Source of the DNA: Salipiger abyssi
GTDB taxonomy: Bacteria; Pseudomonadota; Alphaproteobacteria; Rhodobacterales; Rhodobacteraceae
Direction: 5' to 3'
Length of the DNA: 64,000 bases
Assembly: GCF_017311415.1 (NCBI RefSeq)
Contig: NZ_JAEKIS010000003.1
Location: 62,001-126,000 of the forward strand
Part shown: positions 43,534 through 52,808 of the stretch, one piece after another
Position numbering within the stretch: the first letter of the stretch is position 1
Layout: each line of letters begins with the position of its first letter
Notes under the pieces: generated by a model
Seen by the model: the letters and a program-made list of their open reading frames with translations, nothing else
Told to the model about the DNA's origin: nothing
The model's database searches: none
Made by a program: the position numbers and the translations under genes

Positions 43534-44475
43534 ATGAGTCAGGACAAACCTCTTCTGGGCATCCTTTTGATGCTCGGCTTTTGCGTTGTTGCGCCGATGG
43601 CGGATGCGATTGCGAAACTGTTATCGACTGTGGTGCCGCTGGCCGAGCTGGTGCTCATCCGGTTCGGTATTCAGGCGCTGATACTGGCGCCGCTGATGCT
43701 CGCGACGGGACGCAGTTTCCGATTGCGGCGCAAGGTGTTCTGGATCGCCTTTTTCCGCACGTTGCTGCACATTCTCGGCATCGGCATGATGGTGACGGCG
43801 CTGCGTTTTCTGCCGCTGGCCGACGCGGTGGCGATTGCCTTCATCATGCCCTTCCTGATGTTGATCCTCGGTCATTACGTGCTGGGCGAAGAGGTCGGCT
43901 GGCGCCGGCTCGCCGCCTGCGCTGTGGGCTTTATCGGGACGCTGATGGTGGTGCAGCCGGCGTTTCGCGATGTCGGCTGGCCGGCACTGCTGCCGCTCGG
44001 GGTTGCGGTGAACTTTTCCGTCTTCATGCTGACCACGCGGCAGATCTCGCGCGAGGTGGATGCGATCTCCTTGCAGGGCGTTTCGGGGATCATGGCGGTT
44101 CTGGTCATCGGCGCGCTGATGCTGGTGCTGCCGGAAGACACCGTGCCGGAGCTGGCCTGGGAGAGTGTCGAGGGCGGCGTCTGGGGGCAGCTGCTGGCCA
44201 TCGGGCTGTTGGGCACGCTGGGCCATCTGCTGATGACCTGGTCGCTGCGCTACGCCCCCGGGGCGACCCTGGCGCCGATGCAGTATCTCGAGATTCCCTT
44301 TGCCACGATCATCGGCTTTCTGGTCTTCGGCGAGTTCCCGAACCCGCTGGCCAGCGCCGGGATCTGCGTCACCATCGGTGCCGGGCTTTATATCTTCATT
44401 CGGGAGCGGGCCATGCATCGGGCGCAGAAAGCAGCCCCCGCGCCAGCGCCGGCAGTGCCGCCACTGGCAGAATGA
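43534..44475 (+). CDS. DMT family (EamA) transporter
   Basis: This encodes 313 residues with ten hydrophobic helices in two EamA repeats, e.g. LLGILLMLGFCVVAPMADAIAKLL at the start and ALRFLPLADAVAIAFIMPFLMLIL in the first repeat, and RYAPGATLAPMQYLEIPFATIIGFLVFGE in the second. It is an inner-membrane drug/metabolite exporter of unknown substrate. Its last 80 bases overlap, tail to tail, with the thiamine pyrophosphokinase gene on the other strand, so its C-terminal residues (after about 288) are constrained by both proteins. Confidence 0.9.
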   Translation: MSQDKPLLGILLMLGFCVVAPMADAIAKLLSTVVPLAELVLIRFGIQALILAPLMLATGRSFRLRRKVFWIAFFRTLLHILGIGMMVTALRFLPLADAVAIAFIMPFLMLILGHYVLGEEVGWRRLAACAVGFIGTLMVVQPAFRDVGWPALLPLGVAVNFSVFMLTTRQISREVDAISLQGVSGIMAVLVIGALMLVLPEDTVPELAWESVEGGVWGQLLAIGLLGTLGHLLMTWSLRYAPGATLAPMQYLEIPFATIIGFLVFGEFPNPLASAGICVTIGAGLYIFIRERAMHRAQKAAPAPAPAVPPLAE

Positions 44476-45085
44476 TCAGCATCAGCGGCGTATCGAAGCG
44501 CAGCGTCACCCGTGCGGCGCTCGCCTCGTTCGAGGTACCGGTGCGCAGATGCGGCGCGAAGTCGAGCCCCGCCAGCGGCCAGCGCAGCCCCTCGCTTTCG
44601 CCACGCACCGGCCCCATCGGGTAAAGCGACACCCGGTTGCCCGGAGCAAGGTCCAGCTCCAGCTGCGGTGGCACCAGCGCCACCGCGTCGGAGGCATCGG
44701 CGAGGATACAGCGGCGGTCGGCGCGGCGTGTGAGCACGCTCAGCGAGGCGAGTTGATGGTCGATGCGCGGCCCGAGAAACCCGGTGCCATAGATCAGCGG
44801 TGCCGAGATATTGCGCAGGCATTTGTCGAAATCGGTGCTATCCTGCTCCGATATGTGGTGGATCCGCGCTGCGGGGATCTGCGCCCGGGTGTTTTCGGAG
44901 AGCGAGTCGAGATCGCCGATCACCGCATCCGGCATGACGCCGGCGCTCAGCAGCGCAGCCGCCCCGCCATCGGCCGCGATGCGCGTCGTGCATTGCGGCA
45001 GCAGAGATTGCAGCAGGTCGGGACTGTGATCGCCGCCTCCGGCCAGCAAGACCGGGCCGGGGCTGTGAAGAGTTGCGTGATTCAT
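44396..45085 (-). CDS. Thiamine pyrophosphokinase
   Basis: This encodes 229 residues. It forms thiamine diphosphate from thiamine and ATP. Family blocks are RIAADGGAAALLSAGVMPDAVIGDLDSLS, STDFDKCL and GFLGPRIDHQLASLSVL. Its C-terminal 26 residues run through the end of the convergent transporter gene and are alanine/leucine rich; they are longer than in typical thiN proteins. The gene is divergent from the 769-residue acidic protein. Confidence 0.88.
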   Translation of the reverse strand: MNHATLHSPGPVLLAGGGDHSPDLLQSLLPQCTTRIAADGGAAALLSAGVMPDAVIGDLDSLSENTRAQIPAARIHHISEQDSTDFDKCLRNISAPLIYGTGFLGPRIDHQLASLSVLTRRADRRCILADASDAVALVPPQLELDLAPGNRVSLYPMGPVRGESEGLRWPLAGLDFAPHLRTGTSNEASAARVTLRFDTPLMLIILPVAALPALARGLLSAPDAWPAPE

Positions 45086-45223
45086 GTCAATTTAATGGCG
45101 ATTTGGGAAACCGACCACAATGCGGTCACGAAATGATACGGTGAATACCTAAGATTCGGTCAGCTTTGGTCTTGGTGATCGTGGTAAACACACTGTTGCA
45201 AAACGATTGAAAGTGAGCAGCAC

Positions 45224-47533
45224 ATGGTGAGTTCGAGCAAGATTCTGACGGTCTCCTACGGCACCTTTTCCTGCACGGCGGAAGGGTTCGAGGATCCATT
45301 GGGTGTGGTCAAGGAGACCACGCATTTCTTCCGTGGTGTGATCCGCGAGGACCGGTTCTTCGGTGCCGAACCGCCGCAGTTCGACCCTGACATGGCTGCG
45401 GAGCTTCTGCAATCGCAACTGAAATCCGAGATGGGCGAGGGCTCGCTGACCCTACGCAGCCCGTTCAGCAGCGGTGGCGCGGCCTCTGCCGGCGCGCTGA
45501 GCGCGGCACTGGCCGCTGGCCCGTCGGCACTGCGACCCGCTGCGGCCGCCCCTGCCATGGATGAGCCAGAGGTTCCGGTGGCCGAAGCGCCTGTCGCTGC
45601 TGCGGCCGATCTCGCCGAAGAGAGTGTTGCAGCCGATACCGGCCCGGCGCTCGAAGACAGCATCAGCGCGGTGCTTGCCGACGCGGAGCAGGTACAAGAG
45701 GCGGCGGAGCCCGCCGAGGACGACAGCGTCGAAGAGGTTGCCGAGGCCGAGCCGGCGTATCAGACTTCGCAGCCTGCCGCCGATGAGCTGTCCCAGGCAG
45801 AGGGCTTCGAGGCAGAGGGTGAGGACAGTCTCGAGGCCGAGGCTGAATTCTTCGAAGCCGGTCCGGCAGAGCGGGAGCGCGCCGAAGCACCCGCGCCGCT
45901 GAACGATCCCGAAAGCGTCGCCGCCAAGCTGCGCCGCATCCGTGCCGTAGTTGCAGGAGGCGCCCCCGAGGCGCAGACCGCCGATGCCGTCACGCTCGAC
46001 GATGCCGAGGAAGAGGCCGACGCGCCGGCGGTGTCGGCGATGCTGGGTGCGCTGACCGCAGAAGATGCAGAGCCTCGGGCGACCGCCGATGCGGATCGCG
46101 ACAATCTTTTCACCGACACGCTCGCCGGTCTCGATTTCGATGAGACCTATGACGAAGACGAGGACGCCGACGAGCCGCTTTCCAAGGATGCAGTGCGGGT
46201 CGCCGCCGCAGCGGTGGCGCAGAACGAGCCGGAAGAGGCGACGCCGCCGCGCCGCCCTCGCGCCCGCGTCGTCAAGGTCAAGCGTGCGGCGTTCGACTCT
46301 GCGCTGGCGGACGGGCTGATCGAAGAGGTCGCGGAGCAATCGCCGCAGGGTGCCGACACGGTGAGCAGCCTCAGCGCCGAGGACGAAGACGATCTCGCCC
46401 GCGAGCTGGCTGCGGTGAAAGCCGAGCTGAAGGCGGATATCGACGCCGCCTGGGACGCGCCCGAGGACGATATCGACGCCGATGATCTCAGCGTCGAAAC
46501 CAACGAAGAAGAGACCGAAGACCATGGTTTCGACGATTGGGGCGACGGGGACGAGAAGGACATTCTATCGGCGGTCTCGGCATCGATTTCGGAGCGCGAC
46601 GAGGCGTTCGAAGACGAGGGCGATGCCGAGGGGCTGCCGGACGCGGAACCGCTGCGCCTGCGCAAGCAGGATAGCGCCGACGAGGACTGGGCCGAGGAAG
46701 ACGCCGCTTTCGCGAAGAATATCGAAAGCGAGTTCGACGAGGTGTTCGAGCCGGAGGCGGACGATGCCGAGCCTTCCGAAGCCGCGCCGGATGTGGATGA
46801 CGAAGTGATTGAGCAGCTCGCTCGCAAAGGCGCCCGCAAGGCTGTCAAGATGTCGAGCCCGGCGCGTGCCATGCTCACCGAGAACAGCGTGGGCGACACC
46901 GATGCCTCGCGCATCCTCGACGAAACCAACACCCAGCTCGAGGAGCCGGAAGGCAACCGCCGCCGCAGCGCCATCGCGCATCTGCGCGCCGCTGTTGCGG
47001 CCACCCGCGCCGACAAGCTGCTGGGCCGCAAGAAGGACAGCGAGGCTGCGTTCGAGCCCTATCGCGAAGATCTCGCGAATGTGGTGCGTCCGCGTCGCCC
47101 GCATGCGCCGGAAAACCACACCCAGCGCCCGGTTGAGCTGACGCGCCCGGCGCCGCTCAAGCTTGTGGCAGAACAGCGGGTCGATGCCGAACAGCCGGCG
47201 CCGCGTCCGCGCCGCGTGCATGTGGCCGAGGTGGAGACCGGTGGCGAGAGCGGGTTTGCCGATTACGCCGATAGCGTCGGTGCGGTCGATCTGCCGGATC
47301 TGCTCGAAGCGGCGGCGGCCTATCTCTCCTTCGTGGAAGGTCGTGAGCAGTTTTCGCGCCCGCAGCTGATGACCAAGGTGCGCCAGGTGGAGACGCACGA
47401 GTCGAGCCGCGAGGACCGGTTGCGGACCTTCGGGCAGCTCCTGCGCGAAGGCAAGATCGAGAAGACGCGCGGGGGGCGGTTCACCGCATCCGAGCGTATC
47501 AGCTTCAAACCCGACGCGCGGGCCGCGGGCTGA
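45224..47533 (+). CDS. Large acidic protein of unknown function
   Basis: This encodes 769 residues with no signal peptide or membrane helix. The first 70 residues form a compact domain (SKILTVSYGTFSCTAEGFED...FFRGVIREDRFFGAEPPQFDPDMAAELL). Residues about 85-560 are mostly Ala, Glu and Asp, low in complexity and probably disordered. The last 110 residues are again ordered, with DLLEAAAAYLSFVEGREQFSRPQLM and SREDRLRTFGQLLREGKIEKT. I recall similar proteins from other Rhodobacteraceae but no known function. The build, two small domains on an acidic tether, suggests a scaffold or nucleoid- or polar-associated protein. Confidence 0.85.
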   Translation: MVSSSKILTVSYGTFSCTAEGFEDPLGVVKETTHFFRGVIREDRFFGAEPPQFDPDMAAELLQSQLKSEMGEGSLTLRSPFSSGGAASAGALSAALAAGPSALRPAAAAPAMDEPEVPVAEAPVAAAADLAEESVAADTGPALEDSISAVLADAEQVQEAAEPAEDDSVEEVAEAEPAYQTSQPAADELSQAEGFEAEGEDSLEAEAEFFEAGPAERERAEAPAPLNDPESVAAKLRRIRAVVAGGAPEAQTADAVTLDDAEEEADAPAVSAMLGALTAEDAEPRATADADRDNLFTDTLAGLDFDETYDEDEDADEPLSKDAVRVAAAAVAQNEPEEATPPRRPRARVVKVKRAAFDSALADGLIEEVAEQSPQGADTVSSLSAEDEDDLARELAAVKAELKADIDAAWDAPEDDIDADDLSVETNEEETEDHGFDDWGDGDEKDILSAVSASISERDEAFEDEGDAEGLPDAEPLRLRKQDSADEDWAEEDAAFAKNIESEFDEVFEPEADDAEPSEAAPDVDDEVIEQLARKGARKAVKMSSPARAMLTENSVGDTDASRILDETNTQLEEPEGNRRRSAIAHLRAAVAATRADKLLGRKKDSEAAFEPYREDLANVVRPRRPHAPENHTQRPVELTRPAPLKLVAEQRVDAEQPAPRPRRVHVAEVETGGESGFADYADSVGAVDLPDLLEAAAAYLSFVEGREQFSRPQLMTKVRQVETHESSREDRLRTFGQLLREGKIEKTRGGRFTASERISFKPDARAAG

Positions 47534-47689
47534 AGCGTCGGATCAGGGCAATGTGAACGGCGGGTGCGCATGCGCCCGCCGTTTTCCTGTCTGGCGGCGG
47601 CCGTTCCCAAGATATTCTCCGGAAAGGCAAAGGTGGGCTGCGGGACGGTGGGCGGGGCGATGTTGCCGCGGCAACGAGCGGCGTCACCG

Positions 47690-48157
47690 TCAGAGTTTCG
47701 AGGAAATCACCCCGGTGTTGAACCCGCCCATGCGCAGCTCGCCATGCAGGCGCTGGTATTCGATCTTGGGGCAGCGGTTCATGACCACATCCACGCCCCG
47801 CGCCTCCGCCTTTGCGGCGGCCTCCGCATGCGCGACGCCGATCTGCATCCAGATCGTGCGCAGATTGGGCAGATGTGCCAGCGCCGCGTCGACGATGGGC
47901 GGCACCGCCTCTGAGCGGCGGAAGATGTCGACCATATCCACCTCCGCCGGCAGATCCCCGATCCCGCCGCGCACCGTCTCGCCAAAGAGCTGCGCGCCCA
48001 CATGGCCGGGATTGACCCCGATCACCCGGTAGCCGCGCAGGCTCAGATAGCGCGCCACGTAATAGCTGGGCCGCACCGGGTTCAGCGACACGCCGATCAC
48101 CGCGATCACCCTGGTACGGGCGAGAATCTCTTTCAGGAAGGCGTCGGAATAGCTCAT
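47690..48157 (-). CDS. CoA-binding domain protein (YccU type)
   Basis: This encodes 155 residues, a stand-alone Rossmann-type CoA-binding domain: VIAVIGVSLNPVRPSYYVARYLSLRGYRVIGVNPG at the start and WMQIGVAHAEAAAKAEARGVDVVMNRCPKIEY near the end. It resembles succinyl-CoA synthetase alpha N-terminal domains. The physiological role is unknown. It is monocistronic: a strong minus-strand terminator lies just upstream (48186-48216). Confidence 0.88.
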   Translation of the reverse strand: MSYSDAFLKEILARTRVIAVIGVSLNPVRPSYYVARYLSLRGYRVIGVNPGHVGAQLFGETVRGGIGDLPAEVDMVDIFRRSEAVPPIVDAALAHLPNLRTIWMQIGVAHAEAAAKAEARGVDVVMNRCPKIEYQRLHGELRMGGFNTGVISSKL

Positions 48158-48185
48158 GGCCTGAGGCTAGCGCGGCGCGGCGCAA

Positions 48186-48216
48186 AGAAAAAGCGCCCAA
48201 GGAAATCCTTGGGCGC
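48186..48216 (-). terminator. Terminator of the molybdenum hydroxylase gene
   Basis: On the minus strand GGCGCCCAAGGA pairs with TCCTTGGGCGC over a 2-base loop and runs into TTTTTCTTTG. It lies 150 bases after the hydroxylase stop codon (48366) and just before the CoA-binding gene. The space between holds only a small hairpin, TCGCGGAG/CTCCGCGA. Confidence 0.85.
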
Positions 48217-48365
48217 CAGTCACGGAACGAGGGACAGTGAAGGCGTCGCGGAGGTTCCGTCTCCGCGATCCTGAGAAAGAGATGGGCAGGAAAGCCACAT
48301 TTTAAAGTCCTCTCAAGAAAGCGTGACCAAAAGTCTTGACGCGACGCCCTTTCCCTGAATTGTGG

Positions 48366-50657
48366 CTATTCCGCCGCCATCGGCGAATTGCCCATCAGGC
48401 GCCAGAGCCGCATCGGCGTGAACGGCATGTCCACCTGACGCACGCCCAGCGGCCAGAGCGCATCCTGCACCGCGTTCGACACCGCCGCCAGCGCGCCCAC
48501 CGTGCCGGCCTCGCCGCAGCCCTTCATCCCCATCGGATTGCCGGTCGAGGGCACCGGCTCCACGTCGAAATGAATGAAGGGCACGTCATAGGCGCGCGGC
48601 ATGGCGTAATCCATGAAGGTCGCGGTCAGCAGCTGGCCGTCCTCGTCGAACACCACCTGCTCGCAAAGCGCCTGGCCCAGCCCCTGCGCCACCCCGCCAT
48701 GCACCTGCCCCTCGGCCAGCATCGGGTTGATCAGATTGCCGAAATCGTCGACCACCGTGTATTTCACCACTTCGGCGACGCCGGTCTCGCGGTCGATCTC
48801 GATCTCGGCGAAATGCGCGCCGTTCGGGTAAGAGCGCGCCTGGATCTTGTCGCGTATATCCCAGCTCATCAGCTCCGTGCGCCCCTTGGCGCGCGCCATC
48901 TCGGCCACCTCCAGCATGGTGGGCGTCAGGTTCGAACCCTCGGCGCGGAAGCGCTCATCGTCGAAACCGATCTCGCTGGCGGGCACATCCATCTCTTCGG
49001 CAAGGAATTCGGTGAACCCGTCCACCATCGCCTTCACCGCGGTCAGCGTCACATTGGCCTGCATGGTCACCGAGCGCGAGCCGCCGGTGCCGCCGCCCTG
49101 CGCGATCAGGTCGCTGTCGCCCTGAACGAACTCGATTTTCTCGAAGGGAATGCCAGTCTGGTCGCTGAGGAACTTGGCAAAGACCGTCTCGTGCCCCTGC
49201 CCGTTCGACTGGGTGCCCACATAGAGCCGCGCGCCGCCCTGCTCGGTGAACTCGATCTTCACCCCCTCGGAGGGATCGCCCAGAATCGACTCGATGTAGA
49301 AACAGAGCCCCAGCCCGCGCAGCTTGCCCCTTGCCTCGCTCTCGGCCTTGCGCGCGGCAAAGCCCGCCACGTCGGCATCGGCGATAGCATGATCCAGCAC
49401 GCGGGGGAAATCGCCTACATCATAGGTCTCACCCGTGGGGGTCTTGTAGGGGAACTCCTTGATGAAGTTGATCTTGCGCAGCTCGATCGGATCGAGACCC
49501 AGATCGCGCGCGGCGCGGTCCATTACCCGCTCCAGCACATAGATCGCCTCCGGCCGGCCGGCGCCGCGATAGGCGTCGACCTGGGTGGTGTTGGTATAGA
49601 TCCCCTCCACCCGCATATAGGCCGCCGGAATGTCATAGGTGCCGGTCAGCACCTTGGAAAAGAGCAGCGTCTGGATCGGCTGGCCGTAACCAGAATTGTA
49701 GGCGCCGAGGTTGCAGATCGTGTGGATCCGGTAGCCGGTGATCCGGTTGGCCTCGTCAAAGGCCAGCTCGGCCATGGTCACCAGATCGCGGCCCGCATGG
49801 TCCGACAGCATCCCCTCGGTGCGCTCCGACATCCAGCGCACCGGCTTGCCCAGCGCCCGTGCCGCCTGGGCCACGCAGAAATATTCCGGGTAGGACGCCG
49901 CCTTCATGCCAAAGCCGCCGCCGACATCGGGGTTGGTGATGCGCACATCCGCCTCGTCGAGCCCCATGGCCTCGGCCATCTCGCCCTTGATGTCCCAGAC
50001 GCCCTGGCCGTTGAAGGCCACATGGATGCGCTTGCCGTCCCATTCCGCGAAACAGCCGCGCCCTTCCATGGCGTTCACGATCACGCGGTTGTCGCCGACC
50101 TCCAGCCGCACGGTTTTCGCCGCTTTGTCAAAGGCCTCCGCCGTCGCCGCCTCGTCGCCCATGCCCCAGTCGAAGGCGCGGTTGTCCGGCGCCTCGGGGT
50201 GGATCGTCTCACCGCCCGCGCAGACCTCCACATGCGCCGGCAGCTCGTCGAAATCGAGCTCGATCAGCTCGGCGGCATCCTTGGCCTGCTGCATTGTCTC
50301 GGCGACCACCAGCGCCACCGGCTCGCCCACATGACGCAGCCGCCCGCGCGCCAGCAGCGGACGCTCCGGCGCAGCACCCTTCGTGCCGTCGCGATTGGTC
50401 AGCACCGTGCCCGGCATGTTCACATCCATGCCCGCCGCGAGCAGATCCTCGACGGTCAGCACCAGATGCACCCCCTCGGCCTCGCGCGTCGCACTCACAT
50501 CCAGAGTGGTGATCTCCGCATGAGCCACCGGCGAGCGCAGCACATAGGCGTGCAGCGCGCCCTCGGGGGCGATATCGTCGATATAACGGCCATGTCCGGT
50601 GAGAAAGCGCACATCCTCGCTGCGCTTCATGGACTGGCTCTTGCCGAATTTTTCCAT
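48366..50657 (-). CDS. Molybdenum hydroxylase large subunit (CoxL form II-like)
   Basis: This encodes 763 residues of the xanthine dehydrogenase/aldehyde oxidase/CO dehydrogenase large-subunit family. Blocks include RFLTGHGRYIDDI, GGFGMKAASYPEY, DAYRGAGRPEAIYVLER at the active-site loop, and GTQSNGQGHETVFAKF, with ALGQALCEQVVFDEDGQLL and GCGEAGTVGAL binding the molybdopterin cytosine dinucleotide. The loop AYRGAGR is the form II type, not the AYRCSFR of true CO dehydrogenases, so the substrate is probably an aldehyde or heterocycle. No small (2Fe-2S) or medium (FAD) subunit gene is adjacent. ATG 50657 is preferred over the longer open frame. Confidence 0.88.
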   Translation of the reverse strand: MEKFGKSQSMKRSEDVRFLTGHGRYIDDIAPEGALHAYVLRSPVAHAEITTLDVSATREAEGVHLVLTVEDLLAAGMDVNMPGTVLTNRDGTKGAAPERPLLARGRLRHVGEPVALVVAETMQQAKDAAELIELDFDELPAHVEVCAGGETIHPEAPDNRAFDWGMGDEAATAEAFDKAAKTVRLEVGDNRVIVNAMEGRGCFAEWDGKRIHVAFNGQGVWDIKGEMAEAMGLDEADVRITNPDVGGGFGMKAASYPEYFCVAQAARALGKPVRWMSERTEGMLSDHAGRDLVTMAELAFDEANRITGYRIHTICNLGAYNSGYGQPIQTLLFSKVLTGTYDIPAAYMRVEGIYTNTTQVDAYRGAGRPEAIYVLERVMDRAARDLGLDPIELRKINFIKEFPYKTPTGETYDVGDFPRVLDHAIADADVAGFAARKAESEARGKLRGLGLCFYIESILGDPSEGVKIEFTEQGGARLYVGTQSNGQGHETVFAKFLSDQTGIPFEKIEFVQGDSDLIAQGGGTGGSRSVTMQANVTLTAVKAMVDGFTEFLAEEMDVPASEIGFDDERFRAEGSNLTPTMLEVAEMARAKGRTELMSWDIRDKIQARSYPNGAHFAEIEIDRETGVAEVVKYTVVDDFGNLINPMLAEGQVHGGVAQGLGQALCEQVVFDEDGQLLTATFMDYAMPRAYDVPFIHFDVEPVPSTGNPMGMKGCGEAGTVGALAAVSNAVQDALWPLGVRQVDMPFTPMRLWRLMGNSPMAAE

Positions 50658-50741
50658 CCCTGGTGCCTCCGCGCGCCGCTTGTCACTGCGCGGGACTGTA
50701 AGCCCCGCTTGGGCAGTGTCCAGCACCGGGCGCGGGATTTC

Positions 50742-51869
50742 TCAGCAGGCGGAGGTCATCGCGACGATCCTGCGCGCTCCGTAACCGTTGAACCCGGTGA
50801 CCAGCGCGCGGGAATAGGCCCCCATGCCCTCGAAGACGAGGTAATCGCCCTCACGGATCGCCTCGGGCAGCGCCACCGGCTCGGGCAGCCGGTCGAGACT
50901 GTCGCAGGTCGGGCCAAAGACAATGCGCTCGCGCGCCGCCCCGCCGCGCGGCAGCCCCTCGGGCGTCACCACCCGCAACCGCGCCATGGGGCCGAGATCG
51001 CGCCACTCCGCCATGCCGCCATAGATCCCGTCATTGAGAAACACCGCGTCGTCCCCGACCGCCTTCACCCGCAGCACCAGCAGGAAGGCCTCGGCGCAGA
51101 GCCCGCGCCCAGGTTCGCAAACCAATTGCGGTGAGGTGGGAAACGCCGTGCGCGCGGCCTTGGAGATAGTGGCAAAGATCGCCTCCAGATCGGGATGTCC
51201 CTCGCCCCGGTCGGAGGGAAAGCCGCCGCCCACATTCAGCCGGTGCAGCGTGACCTCTGCGGCCTTCGCCACATCCGCAGCGGCTTGGATATAGCGCGCC
51301 CAGGGTGCGGGCGTGCGGCATTGCGTGCCGGGATGAAAGGTGAGCGACGGGGTAAAGCCCAGCTCCACGACCCGGCGCAGCAGCGCCTCCGCCAGCTCCG
51401 GGCCGGCGCCGAATTTCGCGCCAAAATCATAGGCGGCGCCCTTGACCGGCAGTTTCAGCCGCACCGCGATCTCGGTGCCCTTCGGCAGGCAGCGCAGCTT
51501 TTCCAGCTCCCCCGGCCGGTCCACCGACCAGGAGGTACAGCGATGCGCCAGCCCGGCGGCGATCTCGGCCTCCGAGCGCACCGGGTTGTGATAATGCAGC
51601 ACGGCATCGGGGCAATGCGCGCGCACCAGCGCCATCTCGGCGGGCGATGCCACGTCAAAGGCGCGGAGACCGGCGGCAACCAGCCCGTCGATCATCTCGG
51701 GCGCAGGGTTGGCCTTGACCGCATAGCTCACAAGCCCCGAAAAGCCGCTCCGGAACCGCTCCGCCACCTGCGCCAGCCGCAGCGGGCAAAAGAAGAACAC
51801 CGGATCGTCGGGCCGCGCGCGGGCCAGCCAGGCCTCCGGCGACGGCATCAGGGTCTGCTCGATCCCCAT
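50742..51869 (-). CDS. Ornithine/diaminopimelate decarboxylase-like PLP enzyme
   Basis: This encodes 375 residues, an alanine-racemase-fold (group IV) decarboxylase. The PLP lysine is in YAVKANPAPEM; LNVGGGFPS and EPGRGLCAEAFLLV bind phosphate; the pocket segment FGPTCDSLD has the conserved Cys and Asp. This length and the CDSLD motif suggest ornithine decarboxylase for putrescine rather than LysA. ATG 51869 has an AGGAGG site. It is divergent from an Lrp-type regulator, which may control it. The usual speA-speB partners are absent. Confidence 0.88.
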   Translation of the reverse strand: MGIEQTLMPSPEAWLARARPDDPVFFFCPLRLAQVAERFRSGFSGLVSYAVKANPAPEMIDGLVAAGLRAFDVASPAEMALVRAHCPDAVLHYHNPVRSEAEIAAGLAHRCTSWSVDRPGELEKLRCLPKGTEIAVRLKLPVKGAAYDFGAKFGAGPELAEALLRRVVELGFTPSLTFHPGTQCRTPAPWARYIQAAADVAKAAEVTLHRLNVGGGFPSDRGEGHPDLEAIFATISKAARTAFPTSPQLVCEPGRGLCAEAFLLVLRVKAVGDDAVFLNDGIYGGMAEWRDLGPMARLRVVTPEGLPRGGAARERIVFGPTCDSLDRLPEPVALPEAIREGDYLVFEGMGAYSRALVTGFNGYGARRIVAMTSAC

Positions 51870-51956
51870 GGCAATACCTCCTGTCGTTGCGTTTCCTACA
51901 GTATGGGCGCGGTTTCGCTCGATTTCGCGCGTCAGATATGTCAATCTGAGGGGCAA

Positions 51957-52415
51957 ATGGCACAAATCGACAACACGACCACACAGATCGACGAAACCGA
52001 CCGGGCGCTGGTCGCTCTGCTCTCGGCCAATGCGCGCATGCCGGTCTCGGATCTGGCGCGCCGACTGGGGCTGGCGCGCACCACGGTTCAGGCACGGATC
52101 GACCGGCTGGTGATGCGCGGCGCCATCGCGGGCTTCACCCTGCGGCGCGGCCCGGCGCTGAAGGAGGCGATCCGGGCCACGGTGCTGGTCTGCATCGAGC
52201 CGCGCGCCCAGGCCGACGTGCTGGCGCGGCTGAAACAGATGCCGGCGATCGAGACGGTGCACACCACCTCGGGCCGGGTCGATCTGATGGTGATCGTCTG
52301 CGCGGGCTCCACCGAAGAGCTCGACGCCACGCTCGACCGCATTGCCGAGGCGCGGGGGGTGAAAAGTTCCGAAAGCCTGATCCACCTGACGACCAAGCTC
52401 GACCGGCGCGGCTGA
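51957..52415 (+). CDS. Lrp/AsnC family transcriptional regulator
   Basis: This encodes 152 residues. The N-terminal helix-turn-helix is read in IDETDRALVALLSANARMPVSDLARRLGLARTTVQARIDRL (in part), followed by a RAM ligand domain ending HLTTKLDRRG. Such regulators bind amino acids. Its start lies 87 bases from the divergent decarboxylase start, with TGTCAATCTGA just upstream, so ornithine or a related amino acid is the natural effector guess. ATG 51957 gives the family length; longer upstream frames are not conserved. Confidence 0.9.
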   Translation: MAQIDNTTTQIDETDRALVALLSANARMPVSDLARRLGLARTTVQARIDRLVMRGAIAGFTLRRGPALKEAIRATVLVCIEPRAQADVLARLKQMPAIETVHTTSGRVDLMVIVCAGSTEELDATLDRIAEARGVKSSESLIHLTTKLDRRG

Positions 52416-52420
52416 CCCGC

Positions 52421-52455
52421 CCTTTCATCTTTCCGGCAAATACTCCCGGCAAGAC
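52421..52455. repeat. Dispersed GTATTTG..GGAAAGA motif, copy d
   Basis: CCTTTCATCTTTCCGGCAAA then TACTCCCGG lies between the Lrp gene and hisE (convergent). It is the best match to copy b at 8811, in the same orientation. Confidence 0.6.
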
Positions 52456-52496
52456 AGTTTCCGGCAGGAAGGAAGCCTGGGCAGGGGCGCCGCCTC

Positions 52497-52808
52497 TCAG
52501 CCCTTGCGCGCGGCCTTCTCGGCCAGGCCCGACTGCCCCTGACGCCGCGCCAGCTCGGCCATCACGTCAGCGAGCGGCAGATCGCGCGCCTTCAGCATCA
52601 CCAGAAAGTGGAAGAGCACATCCGCCGCCTCTCCGGTGAGTTTCTCGCGGTCGTTCTTCACCGCCTCGATGATTGCCTCGACCGCTTCCTCGCCGAATTT
52701 CTCGGCGCATTTCTCCGGCCCCTTGGCGAGCAGCTTGGCGGTCCAGCTTTCCTCGGGCGAGGCCTCGGCACGGCTGGCGACGATGGTTTCCAGTTCTTCC
52801 AGCGTCAT
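52497..52808 (-). CDS. hisE: Phosphoribosyl-ATP pyrophosphatase HisE
   Basis: This encodes 103 residues, a MazG-like helical hydrolase that cleaves PR-ATP in the second step of histidine synthesis. The acidic magnesium site is in [18 protein letters not shown] and [13 protein letters not shown]. The start overlaps the hisF stop by one base (TGATG), so the two genes are translationally coupled. Confidence 0.96.
   Translation of the reverse strand: MTLEELETIVASRAEASPEESWTAKLLAKGPEKCAEKFGEEAVEAIIEAVKNDREKLTGEAADVLFHFLVMLKARDLPLADVMAELARRQGQSGLAEKAARKG

Noticed and set aside
48931..48950. GGTTCGAACC, similar to a tRNA T-arm
   Set aside because: It lies inside the molybdenum hydroxylase coding region, and no cloverleaf can be drawn around it. 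No tRNA was found anywhere in the window.
48366..50657. True carbon monoxide dehydrogenase (form I CoxL)
   Set aside because: The active-site loop is AYRGAGR, not the AYRCSFR loop of form I enzymes, and coxM and coxS are absent.
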